Positions 7,722 to 16,486 are shown, counted from the first letter of the stretch. The stretch is DNA of 64,000 nt from Geomesophilobacter sediminis (GCF_016458275.1 NZ_JAEMHM010000010.1:186001-250000), one strand, 5' to 3'. The notes: generated by a model from the sequence alone, not told the origin. Numbers and translations are program-made.

Positions 7722-10442
7722 TCAGACCTCAATCCTGAATTCTGCACCATCCCCTGTGTTGCGCACGGTAAGCCTTCCGCCCATGTTTTTCTCTATGATG
7801 GTTTTCGCCATGTATAATCCGATGCCGGTTCCTTTATCGGGGTCCTTGGTGGTGAAATACGGATCGAAAATCTTGTGAATAATATTGTCGGGAATGCCTC
7901 CTGCATTGTCGGCAATGGTTACCACTGACCTGCCGTGATCGGTGAATATCGTGATTGCGATGACCCGCGCCCTGTCTCTTGGACCCACCTCAAAGGCATC
8001 CCGACAATTGAGCAGGATATTGAGCAGCACCTGTGAGTATTCATTTGCGTATCCGCTAATTTCGGCATCAGCTTTTTCAATCACATCCATCGTTATTTCA
8101 AGGCGTTTCAAACTCGGCTCGACAAGAGACAAGGTCTTGGCGACAGCTTGGTTGACATTGAACAGAATCTTTTCCTTGTCCGGCTTGAAGTAGTTTCGGA
8201 AGTCTTCGATGGTTTTAGACATATGCGATATCAGCCCCATGGCTTTCTCTACATTGGCCTTAAGGATTTCCTTGCTGAATTCTTCACGGCCATAGGTTAT
8301 CAGCAATTCCTGCACGATCAGCCCCAGCGTGTTGAGCGGCTGGCGCCATTGGTGGGCGATATTGCCGATCATCTCCCCCATGGCGGCTTGACGACCTTGC
8401 AGCATCAAGATCCGGTCCTTTTCACGCAAATCCGACACCGCATCTGCAATACGCCGCTCCAGGTTCAGGTTGAGTTCTTCCAGCAGACGCTGTTTTTCAG
8501 TCAGAGCCTCTTCGGCGCGCTTGCGCATGGAGATGTCTTCCACGACGCAGGTAAAATAGTCCGGTGCTCCGGCACAGTCCCGAACCAACCCCACGGTGAG
8601 GTTAATCCAGACGACGCTATCATCTTTACGGATATAGCGCTTCTCCATCGAGAAGGTATCGAGGTTCCCAGCCAGCATTTCCCGCATATTGCCGAGAACG
8701 GAATCAAGTTCATCGGGATACGTTATATCCTGAAGGCGTAGGCCTAGTAGCTCATCCCGTGAGTAGCCGACGACATCACAAAGCCGTTGATTAACCAGCA
8801 ACCAGCGCCCGTCAGGTGCCATTCGGGCCATGCCGACCGCAGCCTGTTCGAAGGTCGCGCGAAAAGCGCTTTCACTTTCGGCGAGAGCCTTCTCGGCCTG
8901 CTTGCGCTCAGTGATGTCCTGCCCGGTGCCGGCCATATGGAGTCCAGTCTGAAGGTCATGGACCAGTTCGCCCCGACCACTGATAAAACGGATCGTACCG
9001 TCTGGCCAGATTATGCGGAACACCAATTCACCCGGATTTTCATCTGCCGAGCAGGCTTGCATCCAGGTTTCCATTGCAGCTCGGTCGTCAGGATGAATCA
9101 GGTTGAGGAATGACCCGATCGTCGGGATAAAGGTTTCCGGCGAAACCCCGTAAATCCGGTACAGCTCGTCGGACCACCAAATTTCGTCTGCCATGGCATA
9201 CGTCCAACTGCCAATTTTTGCGATCTCCTGCGCCCTTCTCAAATCCGCCTCTCTGCGCATCAGCGCCTGTTCGGCCTGCTTGCGGTAGGAGATGTCCTGG
9301 TTGATGATGACAGCGCCCGTGATCCGCTGGCCGGCATCGCGCAGGGGGACGGCGGAATGGAGAATCGTCTTACGCGCGCCGTCGAAGCATTCAATGTCGA
9401 TCTCTTCATTGAGCGAAGTGTCGCCCCGAGTTACGGCACGGGCGGCACCCCACTTCTCCGGCTCGATGCGCACTCCGGTATTACTCCACCATCCCTTGTA
9501 TTTGTCGTACTGCTCAACACCGACATATTGGGCACCGGACCAAATTCTTTGGCCGGCCTGATTGCCAAAAACGATGACTCCCTCGGCATCGACGATCCAG
9601 ACTCCAACGGGGAGCGTCTCCAGGACCATGCGCAACCTCCCCTCCTGCTCCCGAAGTTCCCGTTCGGCCTGCTCGCGCTCGGCGATGCGCTGTTCAAGTG
9701 CCTCGTTGAGTTCCCGGAAGCGCTGTTCGCTTTTCCGGAGCTCCGCCTCAACCCTCTTTCGCTCCGTGATATCGCGGTTGCTGGCACGCTGCCCGAGAGG
9801 CACCCCATCTGTGCCAACCACCGGCCGGCAGACATGTGCAATCCAACGTTCCTGACCGTCACGGGTGATGATACGAAAATCAATCGGCTCAGGCAGGCCG
9901 TTTTCCCGAATATTGTGGGTGTGGCTTCGGTAGCGAGGTAAATCTTCAGGATGGATTATCTCTGACATTAGTTGAGGGGAGCGATAAAAGTCCTCCGGTG
10001 TGTAACCAGATAATTCCTCGCAGGAAGGGGAAATGTACTTGAAGGTATGATCGGGGGCCAGCCAGAATTCCCAGTCAGAGGTAAAGTCCGCAACTGTCCG
10101 ATAACGTATTTCATTCTCAACCAGTTCCTGGTGAATTTTAGCCAATTCGTTCTGCTCATGGTTTATTCTGGAAAAAAGAGGGCCGATCATCGAGATGCCA
10201 CAGAGTAAGAGCAGAGATATCAGCAAAGCTAAAATTTCAGCAGGCATGTCGCCCCGTGATAGACCCTCCCCAATATGGGTAATTGTAACAGCACGGCGCA
10301 TTCCCATAACGAGAAAGCCGACTGCCAGAAATACCCAGGCGACAAGCCGACCACTGACGCGGATCAGACGTATAGCCATGAACGCGGCAATAAACTGAAA
10401 GATTGCAGATAGCGCAACGACTATTAGGACCAGAGATTTCAT
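7722..10442 (-). CDS. Membrane PAS-domain sensor histidine kinase, HQWRQPLN type
   Basis: A 906-aa kinase. Three N-terminal membrane segments (about 1-24, 32-50, 68-88) are followed by about four PAS/PAC modules between residues 105 and 640, several ending in ITERK or ISYRK linkers. A coiled coil precedes an atypical H-box, GNIAHQWRQPLN, with His697. The HATPase domain ends the protein with GGIPDNII and a DKGTGIGLYMAKTIIEKN G2 box. There is no neighbouring response regulator. Base composition is visibly lower in G+C than the flanking genes, and 23-bp inverted repeats bracket the gene, which suggests acquisition. Signal and partner are unknown. Three other kinases in the window share the same C-terminal architecture. 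Confidence 0.9.
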   Translation of the reverse strand: MKSLVLIVVALSAIFQFIAAFMAIRLIRVSGRLVAWVFLAVGFLVMGMRRAVTITHIGEGLSRGDMPAEILALLISLLLLCGISMIGPLFSRINHEQNELAKIHQELVENEIRYRTVADFTSDWEFWLAPDHTFKYISPSCEELSGYTPEDFYRSPQLMSEIIHPEDLPRYRSHTHNIRENGLPEPIDFRIITRDGQERWIAHVCRPVVGTDGVPLGQRASNRDITERKRVEAELRKSEQRFRELNEALEQRIAEREQAERELREQEGRLRMVLETLPVGVWIVDAEGVIVFGNQAGQRIWSGAQYVGVEQYDKYKGWWSNTGVRIEPEKWGAARAVTRGDTSLNEEIDIECFDGARKTILHSAVPLRDAGQRITGAVIINQDISYRKQAEQALMRREADLRRAQEIAKIGSWTYAMADEIWWSDELYRIYGVSPETFIPTIGSFLNLIHPDDRAAMETWMQACSADENPGELVFRIIWPDGTIRFISGRGELVHDLQTGLHMAGTGQDITERKQAEKALAESESAFRATFEQAAVGMARMAPDGRWLLVNQRLCDVVGYSRDELLGLRLQDITYPDELDSVLGNMREMLAGNLDTFSMEKRYIRKDDSVVWINLTVGLVRDCAGAPDYFTCVVEDISMRKRAEEALTEKQRLLEELNLNLERRIADAVSDLREKDRILMLQGRQAAMGEMIGNIAHQWRQPLNTLGLIVQELLITYGREEFSKEILKANVEKAMGLISHMSKTIEDFRNYFKPDKEKILFNVNQAVAKTLSLVEPSLKRLEITMDVIEKADAEISGYANEYSQVLLNILLNCRDAFEVGPRDRARVIAITIFTDHGRSVVTIADNAGGIPDNIIHKIFDPYFTTKDPDKGTGIGLYMAKTIIEKNMGGRLTVRNTGDGAEFRIEV

Positions 10443-10736
10443 GATTCACACCTAGCCGCGGCGGGATTTTAATATACCCCTTCATTGCTATCCAGGCCGT
10501 GGTGCAGGATTGACTTGGAATGCGCTGTTGGGCGTTGCAGCGCATTCGTGAGCCTGCATAAAGTACCGACTGCACCTCCGCACGAGGATACACCCACGCC
10601 GCGACAGCCCCCCTCAACAGCGGCCGCCTTATACTTTACCGCGGGAGCCTCGACGTGTATATCGGTCCGGAAGATGGCCGGGAATACGCCGGGGAGGGCA
10701 CGGGGCCATGAGAGGAGGCGGAGAAAGCAGCCCCGA
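10443..10736. other. Intergenic region upstream of the low-G+C kinase
   Basis: No convincing gene, RNA or palindrome was found in these 294 bases. It must hold the kinase promoter, but I cannot place one with confidence. Confidence 0.4.
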
Positions 10737-10924
10737 GGGGACGTTGTTAAGAAATTAAGATGCGCATCTCGTACCGACGATCAACCTACGCAGTTCCTCG
10801 ATAAGTGAACGGCCGACAGGATACAAATCTTGTCGGCGGTCTTTCTTTGAACGATGCTCGATCTGCATCCGAATCACCATTCCGACCGACCTCTGCATGA
10901 AGTTAACATCTTAACAACGTCCCC
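10737..10924. mobile_element. MITE-like element with terminal inverted repeats
   Basis: About 188 bp bounded by inverted ends: GGGGACGTTGTTAAGA on the left and TCTTAACAACGTCCCC on the right. The match extends to 20 of 22 bp (10738-10760 against 10901-10923). The size and inverted ends fit a non-autonomous miniature element. Inside are a 41-codon minus-strand ORF and a CCGACAGGAT/ATCTTGTCGG hairpin (about 10814-10837). No target-site duplication could be confirmed. An alternative reading is that 7667-10760 is the mobile unit, with the kinase as cargo. Confidence 0.45.
10755..10880 (-). CDS. Possible 41-aa protein inside the repeat element
   Basis: Starts at the ATG at 10880 and ends in a TAA that lies within the element's left inverted repeat. 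The product is strongly basic in its first half (RSKKDRR) and ends with an amphipathic helix-like LIEELRRLIVG. A weak GAGG ribosome site precedes the ATG. It may be a real microprotein, a remnant of a larger gene's C-terminus, or chance. I do not recognise it. Confidence 0.3.
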   Translation of the reverse strand: MVIRMQIEHRSKKDRRQDLYPVGRSLIEELRRLIVGTRCAS

Positions 10925-11089
10925 CTCCGCAGATGCGAACCTTGCCTCGGTAACCGGGTTTCACCCCTGTTTCCCTCCCCGCTGTCCTCTCTTTACCAAA
11001 TCATTACGGTTCAATTATTTCTTCTTGATCTCGGCATGGTACCTCCTGGTTCGGGTTACCAACGATACCGAGCACCAAGGAGAATCACC

Positions 11090-12562
11090 ATGAGCAAAGT
11101 CCTGTTTGTCACGGCACCATATTTTTGTTGGGGGGTACAGGTCATCGGCACCTGGCCGCCACTGCTGATGGCGTATCTCGCCGGCGTCACATTGGAAACG
11201 GGAAACCAGGCTGTCATCTACGACGCCATGAACAAAAAACACTCCTTTGACGACGTAAAGAAGGAAATTGCCCGGCACCAGCCCGACATCGTGGTAACCC
11301 TCGATTATCTTCCGGTCACCGGTGCCATAAGCACCGCTACCGTTCCCGCCGCCCTCCAGGTCCTGGCTTTGGCCAAGGAGGTGAACCCGTCCATCGTCAC
11401 GCTGCTTGGCGGGCCCCACCCCACCTTCATGTATGAGGAGATCCTGCAGGACGAGAATAACCCGGTCGATTTCATCTTCTGTGGAGAGCCGGAGCTCATC
11501 CTCAAGGAGCTGCTCCAGGCACTGCCGCAAGGGAAGGGGAAGGCGGTGAAAGGGGTGGCCTACCGCGAGGGCGCTTCTGTTATCGCCAACCAAAGGCAAC
11601 CGCATATTCTTGAGCTGGACAGGCTCCAGCCGGCGTGGCACCTCCTGGACTGGAACGACTACGTCTACCAGGTCGAACCGCAGGGGACCATGGCCTCCAT
11701 CCTCACCTCCCGCGGCTGCGACATGGGTTGCGCCTTCTGCAGTCAGCGGCTTTTTTGGCGCGACGACTGGCGTTGCCGCAAACCGGAAAAGGTGGTCGAA
11801 GAGATGGAGCACCTCATCGAAAACTACGGCGTCAGCTACTTCACCCTGATCGATCCCTATCCCACCAAGCATCGGGACCGGTGGGAGGCATACCTCGATC
11901 TTCTCATCGAGAGGAATCTGGGGGTAAGGCTTCTCATCGAAACCCGCGTCGAAGACATCATCAGGGACGCCGACATCCTGGACAAGTACCGCGCCGCGGG
12001 GATCTTCCACATCTACCTCGGAGCCGAAAGCGGCGACGACCAGGTGCTCGATGCCTTGAACAAGGGGACCGATTTCGCCATGAACAAGCGGGCGGTGGAC
12101 CTGCTTCGGGAGGCGGGGATCATGACCGAAGCCTCTTTCATGATCGGACTGCCGCAGGAGAGTTGGGATTCCATCGAAAAGACCATCGAGGCTGCTGTTG
12201 AGCTGAATCCCGACATCGCCGTTTTTCCCGTATTCACGCCGTTCCCCTTTACCCCGATCTACCAGGAAGTGCAGGAACGGATTCGGGTGTACGACTACGC
12301 CAAGTACAACCTCGTCACCCCGATCATCGAACCCGACCGGATGAGCATGCCCGAGATAACCGACGCGCTGGGACTCTGCTACATGCGGTTTTACGGCAAG
12401 AAGGTGCAAGAGGTCTTGCAGTGGGAAGAGGGGCCGATGAAATCCTACATGCTGAGTGCCTTTCGCCTGATGATGCGGGACTACGGGGAACAGTTCGACT
12501 TCGCCGGTTCGGAAGCTCCCCCGGGACATCCGAGCATCGCGGCAACCGGCTCTAGCTATTGA
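11090..12562 (+). CDS. B12-binding-domain radical SAM protein (BchE-like)
   Basis: A 490-aa protein starting at MSKVLFVTAP, preceded by CACCAAGGAGAATCACC. An N-terminal cobalamin-binding-type Rossmann domain (about 1-150, with GGPHPTF) is followed by a radical SAM core with the CxxxCxxC cluster ligands Cys210, Cys214 and Cys217 in RGCDMGCAFC. The fold and length match the family that includes BchE and the hopanoid methylase HpnP; the substrate is unknown. The DxHxxG motif typical of B12 binding is not evident, so cobalamin use is uncertain. An OmpR-type regulator starts 64 bp downstream on the same strand, so the three genes may be co-transcribed. Confidence 0.85.
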   Translation: MSKVLFVTAPYFCWGVQVIGTWPPLLMAYLAGVTLETGNQAVIYDAMNKKHSFDDVKKEIARHQPDIVVTLDYLPVTGAISTATVPAALQVLALAKEVNPSIVTLLGGPHPTFMYEEILQDENNPVDFIFCGEPELILKELLQALPQGKGKAVKGVAYREGASVIANQRQPHILELDRLQPAWHLLDWNDYVYQVEPQGTMASILTSRGCDMGCAFCSQRLFWRDDWRCRKPEKVVEEMEHLIENYGVSYFTLIDPYPTKHRDRWEAYLDLLIERNLGVRLLIETRVEDIIRDADILDKYRAAGIFHIYLGAESGDDQVLDALNKGTDFAMNKRAVDLLREAGIMTEASFMIGLPQESWDSIEKTIEAAVELNPDIAVFPVFTPFPFTPIYQEVQERIRVYDYAKYNLVTPIIEPDRMSMPEITDALGLCYMRFYGKKVQEVLQWEEGPMKSYMLSAFRLMMRDYGEQFDFAGSEAPPGHPSIAATGSSY

Positions 12563-12626
12563 CGGCTCTTCTCCTCCTGGGTTAGGGTGGGACAAGTCAG
12601 ACTAGAAATACCAAGGGCGGGCTTTT

Positions 12627-13340
12627 ATGGGCATTGGAGACAAGGGCACCGTGCTGATCGTCGAGGACGATTGCAATACCACGGCACTGGTTGCGGCATA
12701 CCTGGAAAAGGAAGGATTCTCCACCGTAGTCGTCCACGACGGCGCTTTGGCCCTGGACGCAGCTGCCGATGCCGACCCGCTTCTGATCATCCTCGACATC
12801 ATGCTTCCCGGCTTGGACGGCTGGGAAATCTGTCGCACCCTGCGCAAGAGCTCCGATGTCCCGATCCTGATGCTTACCGCACGGGAAGAGGAAGCGGACC
12901 GGGTCGCCGGCCTCGCCATCGGTGCCGACGATTACGTTGTCAAACCCTTCAGCCCGCGTGAACTCGTGGAACGGGTGAAGGCGATCCTGCGCCGCAGCAA
13001 TCCGCGTCCCACCCGCACCCTGCTTTCTTGCCAAGGGCTCGAGCTCGACCCGGACAAGCGCAAAGTAACCCTGAACCGGGAATCGGTCTCCCTCACCGGT
13101 TCGGAATACAAGCTTCTCCTGGCCCTGATGAGCGCACCGGGCCGGGCCTTTTCCCGCGAACAATTGCTGAACCACTTTTACAGCAATGGAGAAGCGGTCA
13201 TCGACCGGGTGATCGACGTGCACATCGGAAAGCTTCGGCAAAAGATCGAGCAGGACCCGGGACATCCCAGGTTCATCATCACCGTGCGCGGATACGGTTA
13301 CCGTTTCTGCGACGAGGCGGAAGCAGGGGCCGGAACATGA
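12627..13340 (+). CDS. OmpR-family response regulator
   Basis: A 237-aa two-component regulator. The receiver domain (about 7-120) has the acidic pair EDD and the phosphoacceptor Asp57 in ILDIMLP. The C-terminal winged-helix DNA-binding domain (about 140-230) ends with the usual VRGYGYRF. It is closest in style to BaeR-type regulators. Its stop overlaps the start of the kinase gene (ATGA at 13337-13340), so the pair is translationally coupled and almost certainly cognate. The regulon is unknown. Confidence 0.93.
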   Translation: MGIGDKGTVLIVEDDCNTTALVAAYLEKEGFSTVVVHDGALALDAAADADPLLIILDIMLPGLDGWEICRTLRKSSDVPILMLTAREEEADRVAGLAIGADDYVVKPFSPRELVERVKAILRRSNPRPTRTLLSCQGLELDPDKRKVTLNRESVSLTGSEYKLLLALMSAPGRAFSREQLLNHFYSNGEAVIDRVIDVHIGKLRQKIEQDPGHPRFIITVRGYGYRFCDEAEAGAGT

Positions 13341-14401
13341 GACAGCGGCTGCTCTGGCAACTTTTGATCAGCCATCTCCTCCTGGTTCTCTTGCTCATGT
13401 TCTTGGGGCTCTGGAGTACCATTCGAGACGCGAGCGAACAGTACACCAAGGCAGTCGCCATCGCGCCGGACCTCGCCGCCGACGCCCATGCCCTCTTCCT
13501 CGAACAGATCAGGACCTATGTGATTCGGACCGCCCTGCTCGGCGCTGTCGTCTCCGCGATCCTCAGCTATCTCCTGATCCGGTGGGCGCTGCGCCCTCTC
13601 TCGCAGATGGCGACGGTAACCAGGCAACTTGCCGAGGGGAACTTCTCCGAAAGGGTCGACGTCGTCTCGCGCTACGAGGCAGGAAGGCTGGCGACCGAAT
13701 TCAACAGGATGGCGGACAACCTGGAAAAGGTGGAGCGGTTGCGCAAGAACATGGTGGCCGACATCGCCCACGAGTTGCGCACCCCGCTCACCAACTTGCG
13801 CGGCTACCTGGAGGGGCTCAGCGATTCCGTGATCCAGCCGACGGAGAAAACCTTCCGAATGCTCGAACAGGAGGTGCTGAGGCTGGTACACCTCGTCGAG
13901 GACCTTCAACAACTGGCCCGTGCCGATGCGGCGCGGGCTTTCCTCGCGCTGCGGGAAGTATCACTGCATCAGTTGCTCAGGCAGATCATGGATCTCTACC
14001 GGCCCAACTTCGAGCAGAAGGGGATGCGCGTCGACTGGCGGCTGGAACCCGGTACCGAACTGGTATCGGCAGACCAGGACAAACTGATGCAGGCGATCCG
14101 CAACCTCGTTGACAACGCGTGGAAATATTCTCCCGAAGAAGGAACCGTCACCATCATCACCGCGCCCTGCGACGACGGGGTAAAAACCACCTTCATAAAC
14201 CGTGGGGGAGCCATTTCCCAGGAGGATATCCCTTTCGTATTCGAACGTTTCTTCCGCGGTGACCGATCCCGTTCCCGGGATGCCGGCGGTGCCGGGATCG
14301 GGCTGGCAATTGTGAAGGAATTGATCGAGGCTCATGGCGGTTCCGTCGGCGCCTCAAGCAACGGGGACGGCACGAGGGTCTGGTTCGTCCTCCCACGGTA
14401 A
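13337..14401 (+). CDS. HAMP-type sensor histidine kinase, partner of the 12627 regulator
   Basis: A 354-aa membrane kinase starting at the ATG that overlaps the regulator stop. Two membrane segments (about 8-28 and 64-84) enclose a short periplasmic sensor of only about 35 residues. HAMP follows (about 85-135), then HisKA with His145 in DIAHELRTPL and a HATPase domain with NLVDNAWKYS and GAGIGLAIV. The very short periplasmic loop suggests it senses the membrane or another membrane protein rather than a bulky ligand. Length is normal for BaeS-like kinases. Confidence 0.92.
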   Translation: MRQRLLWQLLISHLLLVLLLMFLGLWSTIRDASEQYTKAVAIAPDLAADAHALFLEQIRTYVIRTALLGAVVSAILSYLLIRWALRPLSQMATVTRQLAEGNFSERVDVVSRYEAGRLATEFNRMADNLEKVERLRKNMVADIAHELRTPLTNLRGYLEGLSDSVIQPTEKTFRMLEQEVLRLVHLVEDLQQLARADAARAFLALREVSLHQLLRQIMDLYRPNFEQKGMRVDWRLEPGTELVSADQDKLMQAIRNLVDNAWKYSPEEGTVTIITAPCDDGVKTTFINRGGAISQEDIPFVFERFFRGDRSRSRDAGGAGIGLAIVKELIEAHGGSVGASSNGDGTRVWFVLPR

Positions 14402-14517
14402 CCCCGAGTACCCTATCCTGCGTTGCCAGGATCCCGCCAGGTCCTTCCGATGTTGGAAAGAGCCTTGCTTCTCCGCCTTCGTCCCCACGCTCGGCGTGAA
14501 GCAGGGGGGCAGGGATG

Positions 14518-14566
14518 AAAAAGGGGAGAGACTACTTTTCTACCTAAAGTAGCCTCTCCCCTTTTC
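14518..14566 (+). terminator. Rho-independent terminator after the two-component pair
   Basis: AAAAGGGGAGAG(A)CTACTT pairs with AAGTAGCCTCTCCCCTTTT around the loop TTCTACCTA, followed by a T-rich run. Part of the same sequence is repeated at 23001-23036. Confidence 0.8.
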
Positions 14567-14692
14567 CTTTACCGGTCCTCGGGTTTTTCCCTAAGGGCCC
14601 TACGAGTTTTTTTGACCGCGACGGTTGCAAAGGCGGAAAACGACGGCTACACTCCTTCTCGTTAAAAAACTCCAATTGATGGGGGTTCTCGT

Positions 14693-15331
14693 ATGGACAT
14701 CCGACTTCGTGTCTCTTTCCCGAAAACAAGCACCACCAAGAAAATTGCCCGCTTGAAGTACCTGCTGGCACAAATTCAGGGGAGCCCCTTCATCCAGGAG
14801 CCTTTTCCTCCTGGGTACGCCTCCACTGCGGAGCTCGCGGACGGGATCGCTGCTTTGGAAAAGGCCGACATCGAAGCAAAAACCATGGACCGCGTGAAGA
14901 TCGCCTACCGGAACAAGCTCGACGATCAGATCACCAACAAATTCAAGAAGCTTGCCCGCCATTTCGAAGTCGTTGCCGATGGCAACCTCGAGGCGCTCCA
15001 AAGCACCGGCTTTCCGCTTGCCAAGGCGCCCGGCCGGAGAAACACGAAGATCGGTCTCATGGATCCCCCTCCCCTTTCGCTGAAGAAAGGGAGCTCCGCC
15101 GCCTCTCTTCTGCTGGCCTGGAAGAAGATCGCCGGAGCATGTCTTGAGGCACACTCCACCAGCGGGGATCCGACGGTGGAAGAGAACTGGGGGAGCCACG
15201 GACTTTTCTCGGGGCCGCGAGCGGAATTGACCGGCTTCACCCTCGGTCAATTCTACTTCCTGCGGGTCCGTATCGTGAATGAGGCCGGGGCCGGGGTGTG
15301 GTCCGCTCCCTACCAGTTCCTCGCGACGTGA
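14693..15331 (+). CDS. Conserved hypothetical protein with a fibronectin III-like C-terminus
   Basis: A 212-aa protein with no signal peptide or membrane segment. The N-terminal half is helical and charged (about 15-100). The C-terminal part (about 125-212) looks like a fibronectin type III sandwich: it has ASLLLAWKKIAG at the start and FYFLRVRIVNEAGAGVWSAP at the end, the usual YxxRVRAxNxxGxGxWS signature. The ATG has only a weak ribosome site (GGGGG at 14 nt). It stands alone between two terminators, so it is a single-gene transcript. The function is unknown; I recognise only the C-terminal domain style. Confidence 0.7.
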   Translation: MDIRLRVSFPKTSTTKKIARLKYLLAQIQGSPFIQEPFPPGYASTAELADGIAALEKADIEAKTMDRVKIAYRNKLDDQITNKFKKLARHFEVVADGNLEALQSTGFPLAKAPGRRNTKIGLMDPPPLSLKKGSSAASLLLAWKKIAGACLEAHSTSGDPTVEENWGSHGLFSGPRAELTGFTLGQFYFLRVRIVNEAGAGVWSAPYQFLAT

Positions 15332-15360
15332 CCTGAAGCGGCCAGGCCTTTCCAGCAGCA

Positions 15361-15394
15361 AAAAGCCCCCTGCACCATCGTGCAGGGGGCTTTT
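15361..15394 (+). terminator. Rho-independent terminator
   Basis: A perfect 15-bp stem AAAAGCCCCCTGCAC/GTGCAGGGGGCTTTT with a 4-nt loop, 30 bp after the stop of the 14693 gene. Confidence 0.9.
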
Positions 15395-15486
15395 GTATTT
15401 GGTGGGCACCCAGGCTCAACCCGGAAAGCGCTGTCATCCGCGGCAAAACGCCCCGGATGTTCGTCCTTTTCCCGATTCGCCAATCA

Positions 15487-15651
15487 GTGGTTACCGTCCG
15501 TGGTAATCACCCTTACCGACCGTGGTAATTATCGTTACCGAGGCCGGTAACGACATTGACCGCGTCGAGGCGGAGAAATGCGCCACGAAAACGAAGACGT
15601 GCGTCCGCCCGGAAAATCGTTGCGACGGCAGTGGTAATTACCATTACCGAC
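15487..15651. repeat. Array of 21-bp GTGGTAAT...TTACCGAC repeats
   Basis: Full units at 15500-15520, 15522-15541 and 15631-15651, with partial units at 15487-15498 and 15544-15554. The consensus is GTGGTAATNAYCNTTACCGAC, itself an imperfect inverted repeat (GGTAA...TTACC). Two full units are directly adjacent. No gene is convincing between 15400 and 15857. Confidence 0.6.
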
Positions 15652-15857
15652 CCCGCTCCGCTAAAAAGACGATAACCGCAAGGGGGACAGCCTTGCCCTG
15701 TCCCCTGCTCAGTGCCTTGGATATTCACCGATACCGGAGAAAAACCGGCTTGAACTGCCGGTCTCCATGGAGCTGCCCTGGAGGTCTCCTCTCTCAGATC
15801 GGGTCCGTTCGCGCAAACTACCGCCCCCACCTTTGCCTTGGGAGGGGGAGGTCCGGA

Positions 15858-15980
15858 TCATTTGCCTTTGCAGTCCGGTTTGCGCAGGCCGAACTCCTTA
15901 TCGCTGGGGCCTCGGTTAAGCAGAAACAACGCAGCAACAAATAACCCGCCCATAATGCCGATTTCCAATACAATGCTCAT
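15858..15980 (-). CDS. Predicted 40-aa single-pass membrane microprotein
   Basis: The ATG at 15980 is preceded by CGGAGGGAATACC, a strong ribosome site. The product has one hydrophobic segment (about 3-21, with IGIMGGLFVAALFLL) and a hydrophilic, basic tail ending CKGK. The layout fits real membrane microproteins. There is no recognisable homologue. It lies 76 bp downstream of another small minus-strand ORF. Confidence 0.5.
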   Translation of the reverse strand: MSIVLEIGIMGGLFVAALFLLNRGPSDKEFGLRKPDCKGK

Positions 15981-16056
15981 GGTATTCCCTCCGTTTGGGT
16001 GGCCATCCTCGCCAACCTGATGATGGTAAACGTCCATCCCTCTGCCCGTCTCGTTT

Positions 16057-16269
16057 CTAATGCACCCATCGTCTTACGACATCGCCCTTCTCAGCAAGAG
16101 CTCGCGTGCCGTCCGCGTCTCTGGATGTTTCCCTCAACACCCAGTCCCTCGTCCAGGAATCCCGGTCATCGTGTAGTTGCGGCGGAGTCGCACCGCGGTC
16201 GGTCAGCCAGCCAATCTGCTGTTCCAGGGTCATTCGGTACCACTTTTGCGCCGTCATTTGGTCGGTCAT
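16057..16269 (-). CDS. Possible small protein, 70 aa, unknown
   Basis: The ATG at 16269 follows directly after a TAG stop of an upstream frame, and GAGGTGG lies in ribosome-site position. The product is hydrophilic and rich in charged residues, with the helix-like segment AQKWYRMTLEQQIGWL. The upstream frame ending CVKFEEYRLEVA may be the end of a coupled gene, but its start cannot be assigned. Codon use looks plausible. No family is recognised, and it could be a decayed gene. Confidence 0.35.
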   Translation of the reverse strand: MTDQMTAQKWYRMTLEQQIGWLTDRGATPPQLHDDRDSWTRDWVLRETSRDADGTRALAEKGDVVRRWVH

Positions 16270-16444
16270 CTATGCCACCTCGAGTCGGTACTCCTCAAAT
16301 TTCACGCAGCGGTGAGGCTCCATCGTCACGTTACGCTCAATCCGGGGGATTAGATACGTAAAACGAAGATCGGCTGGATATCCCTTGGCGAAGCGATGAA
16401 GGGGCTGAGGACCAAAAGGAACTGAGGGTGTCCTGGTGGCAAAC

Positions 16445-16486
16445 AAGGGGGACGGGCAACTTCCTCGAAGCGACCGGTCCCCTTTT
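16445..16486 (-). terminator. Possible bidirectional terminator hairpin
   Basis: AAGGGGGACGG pairs with CCGGTCCCCTT at about a 20-nt distance. T-rich sequence follows on both strands. It lies between the small minus-strand ORFs and the kinase at 16633. Confidence 0.4.

Noticed and set aside
15513-15944. Open frames of 105 and 140 codons over the 21-bp repeat array
   Set aside because: They run through the repeats on both strands with no ribosome site and no recognisable domain.
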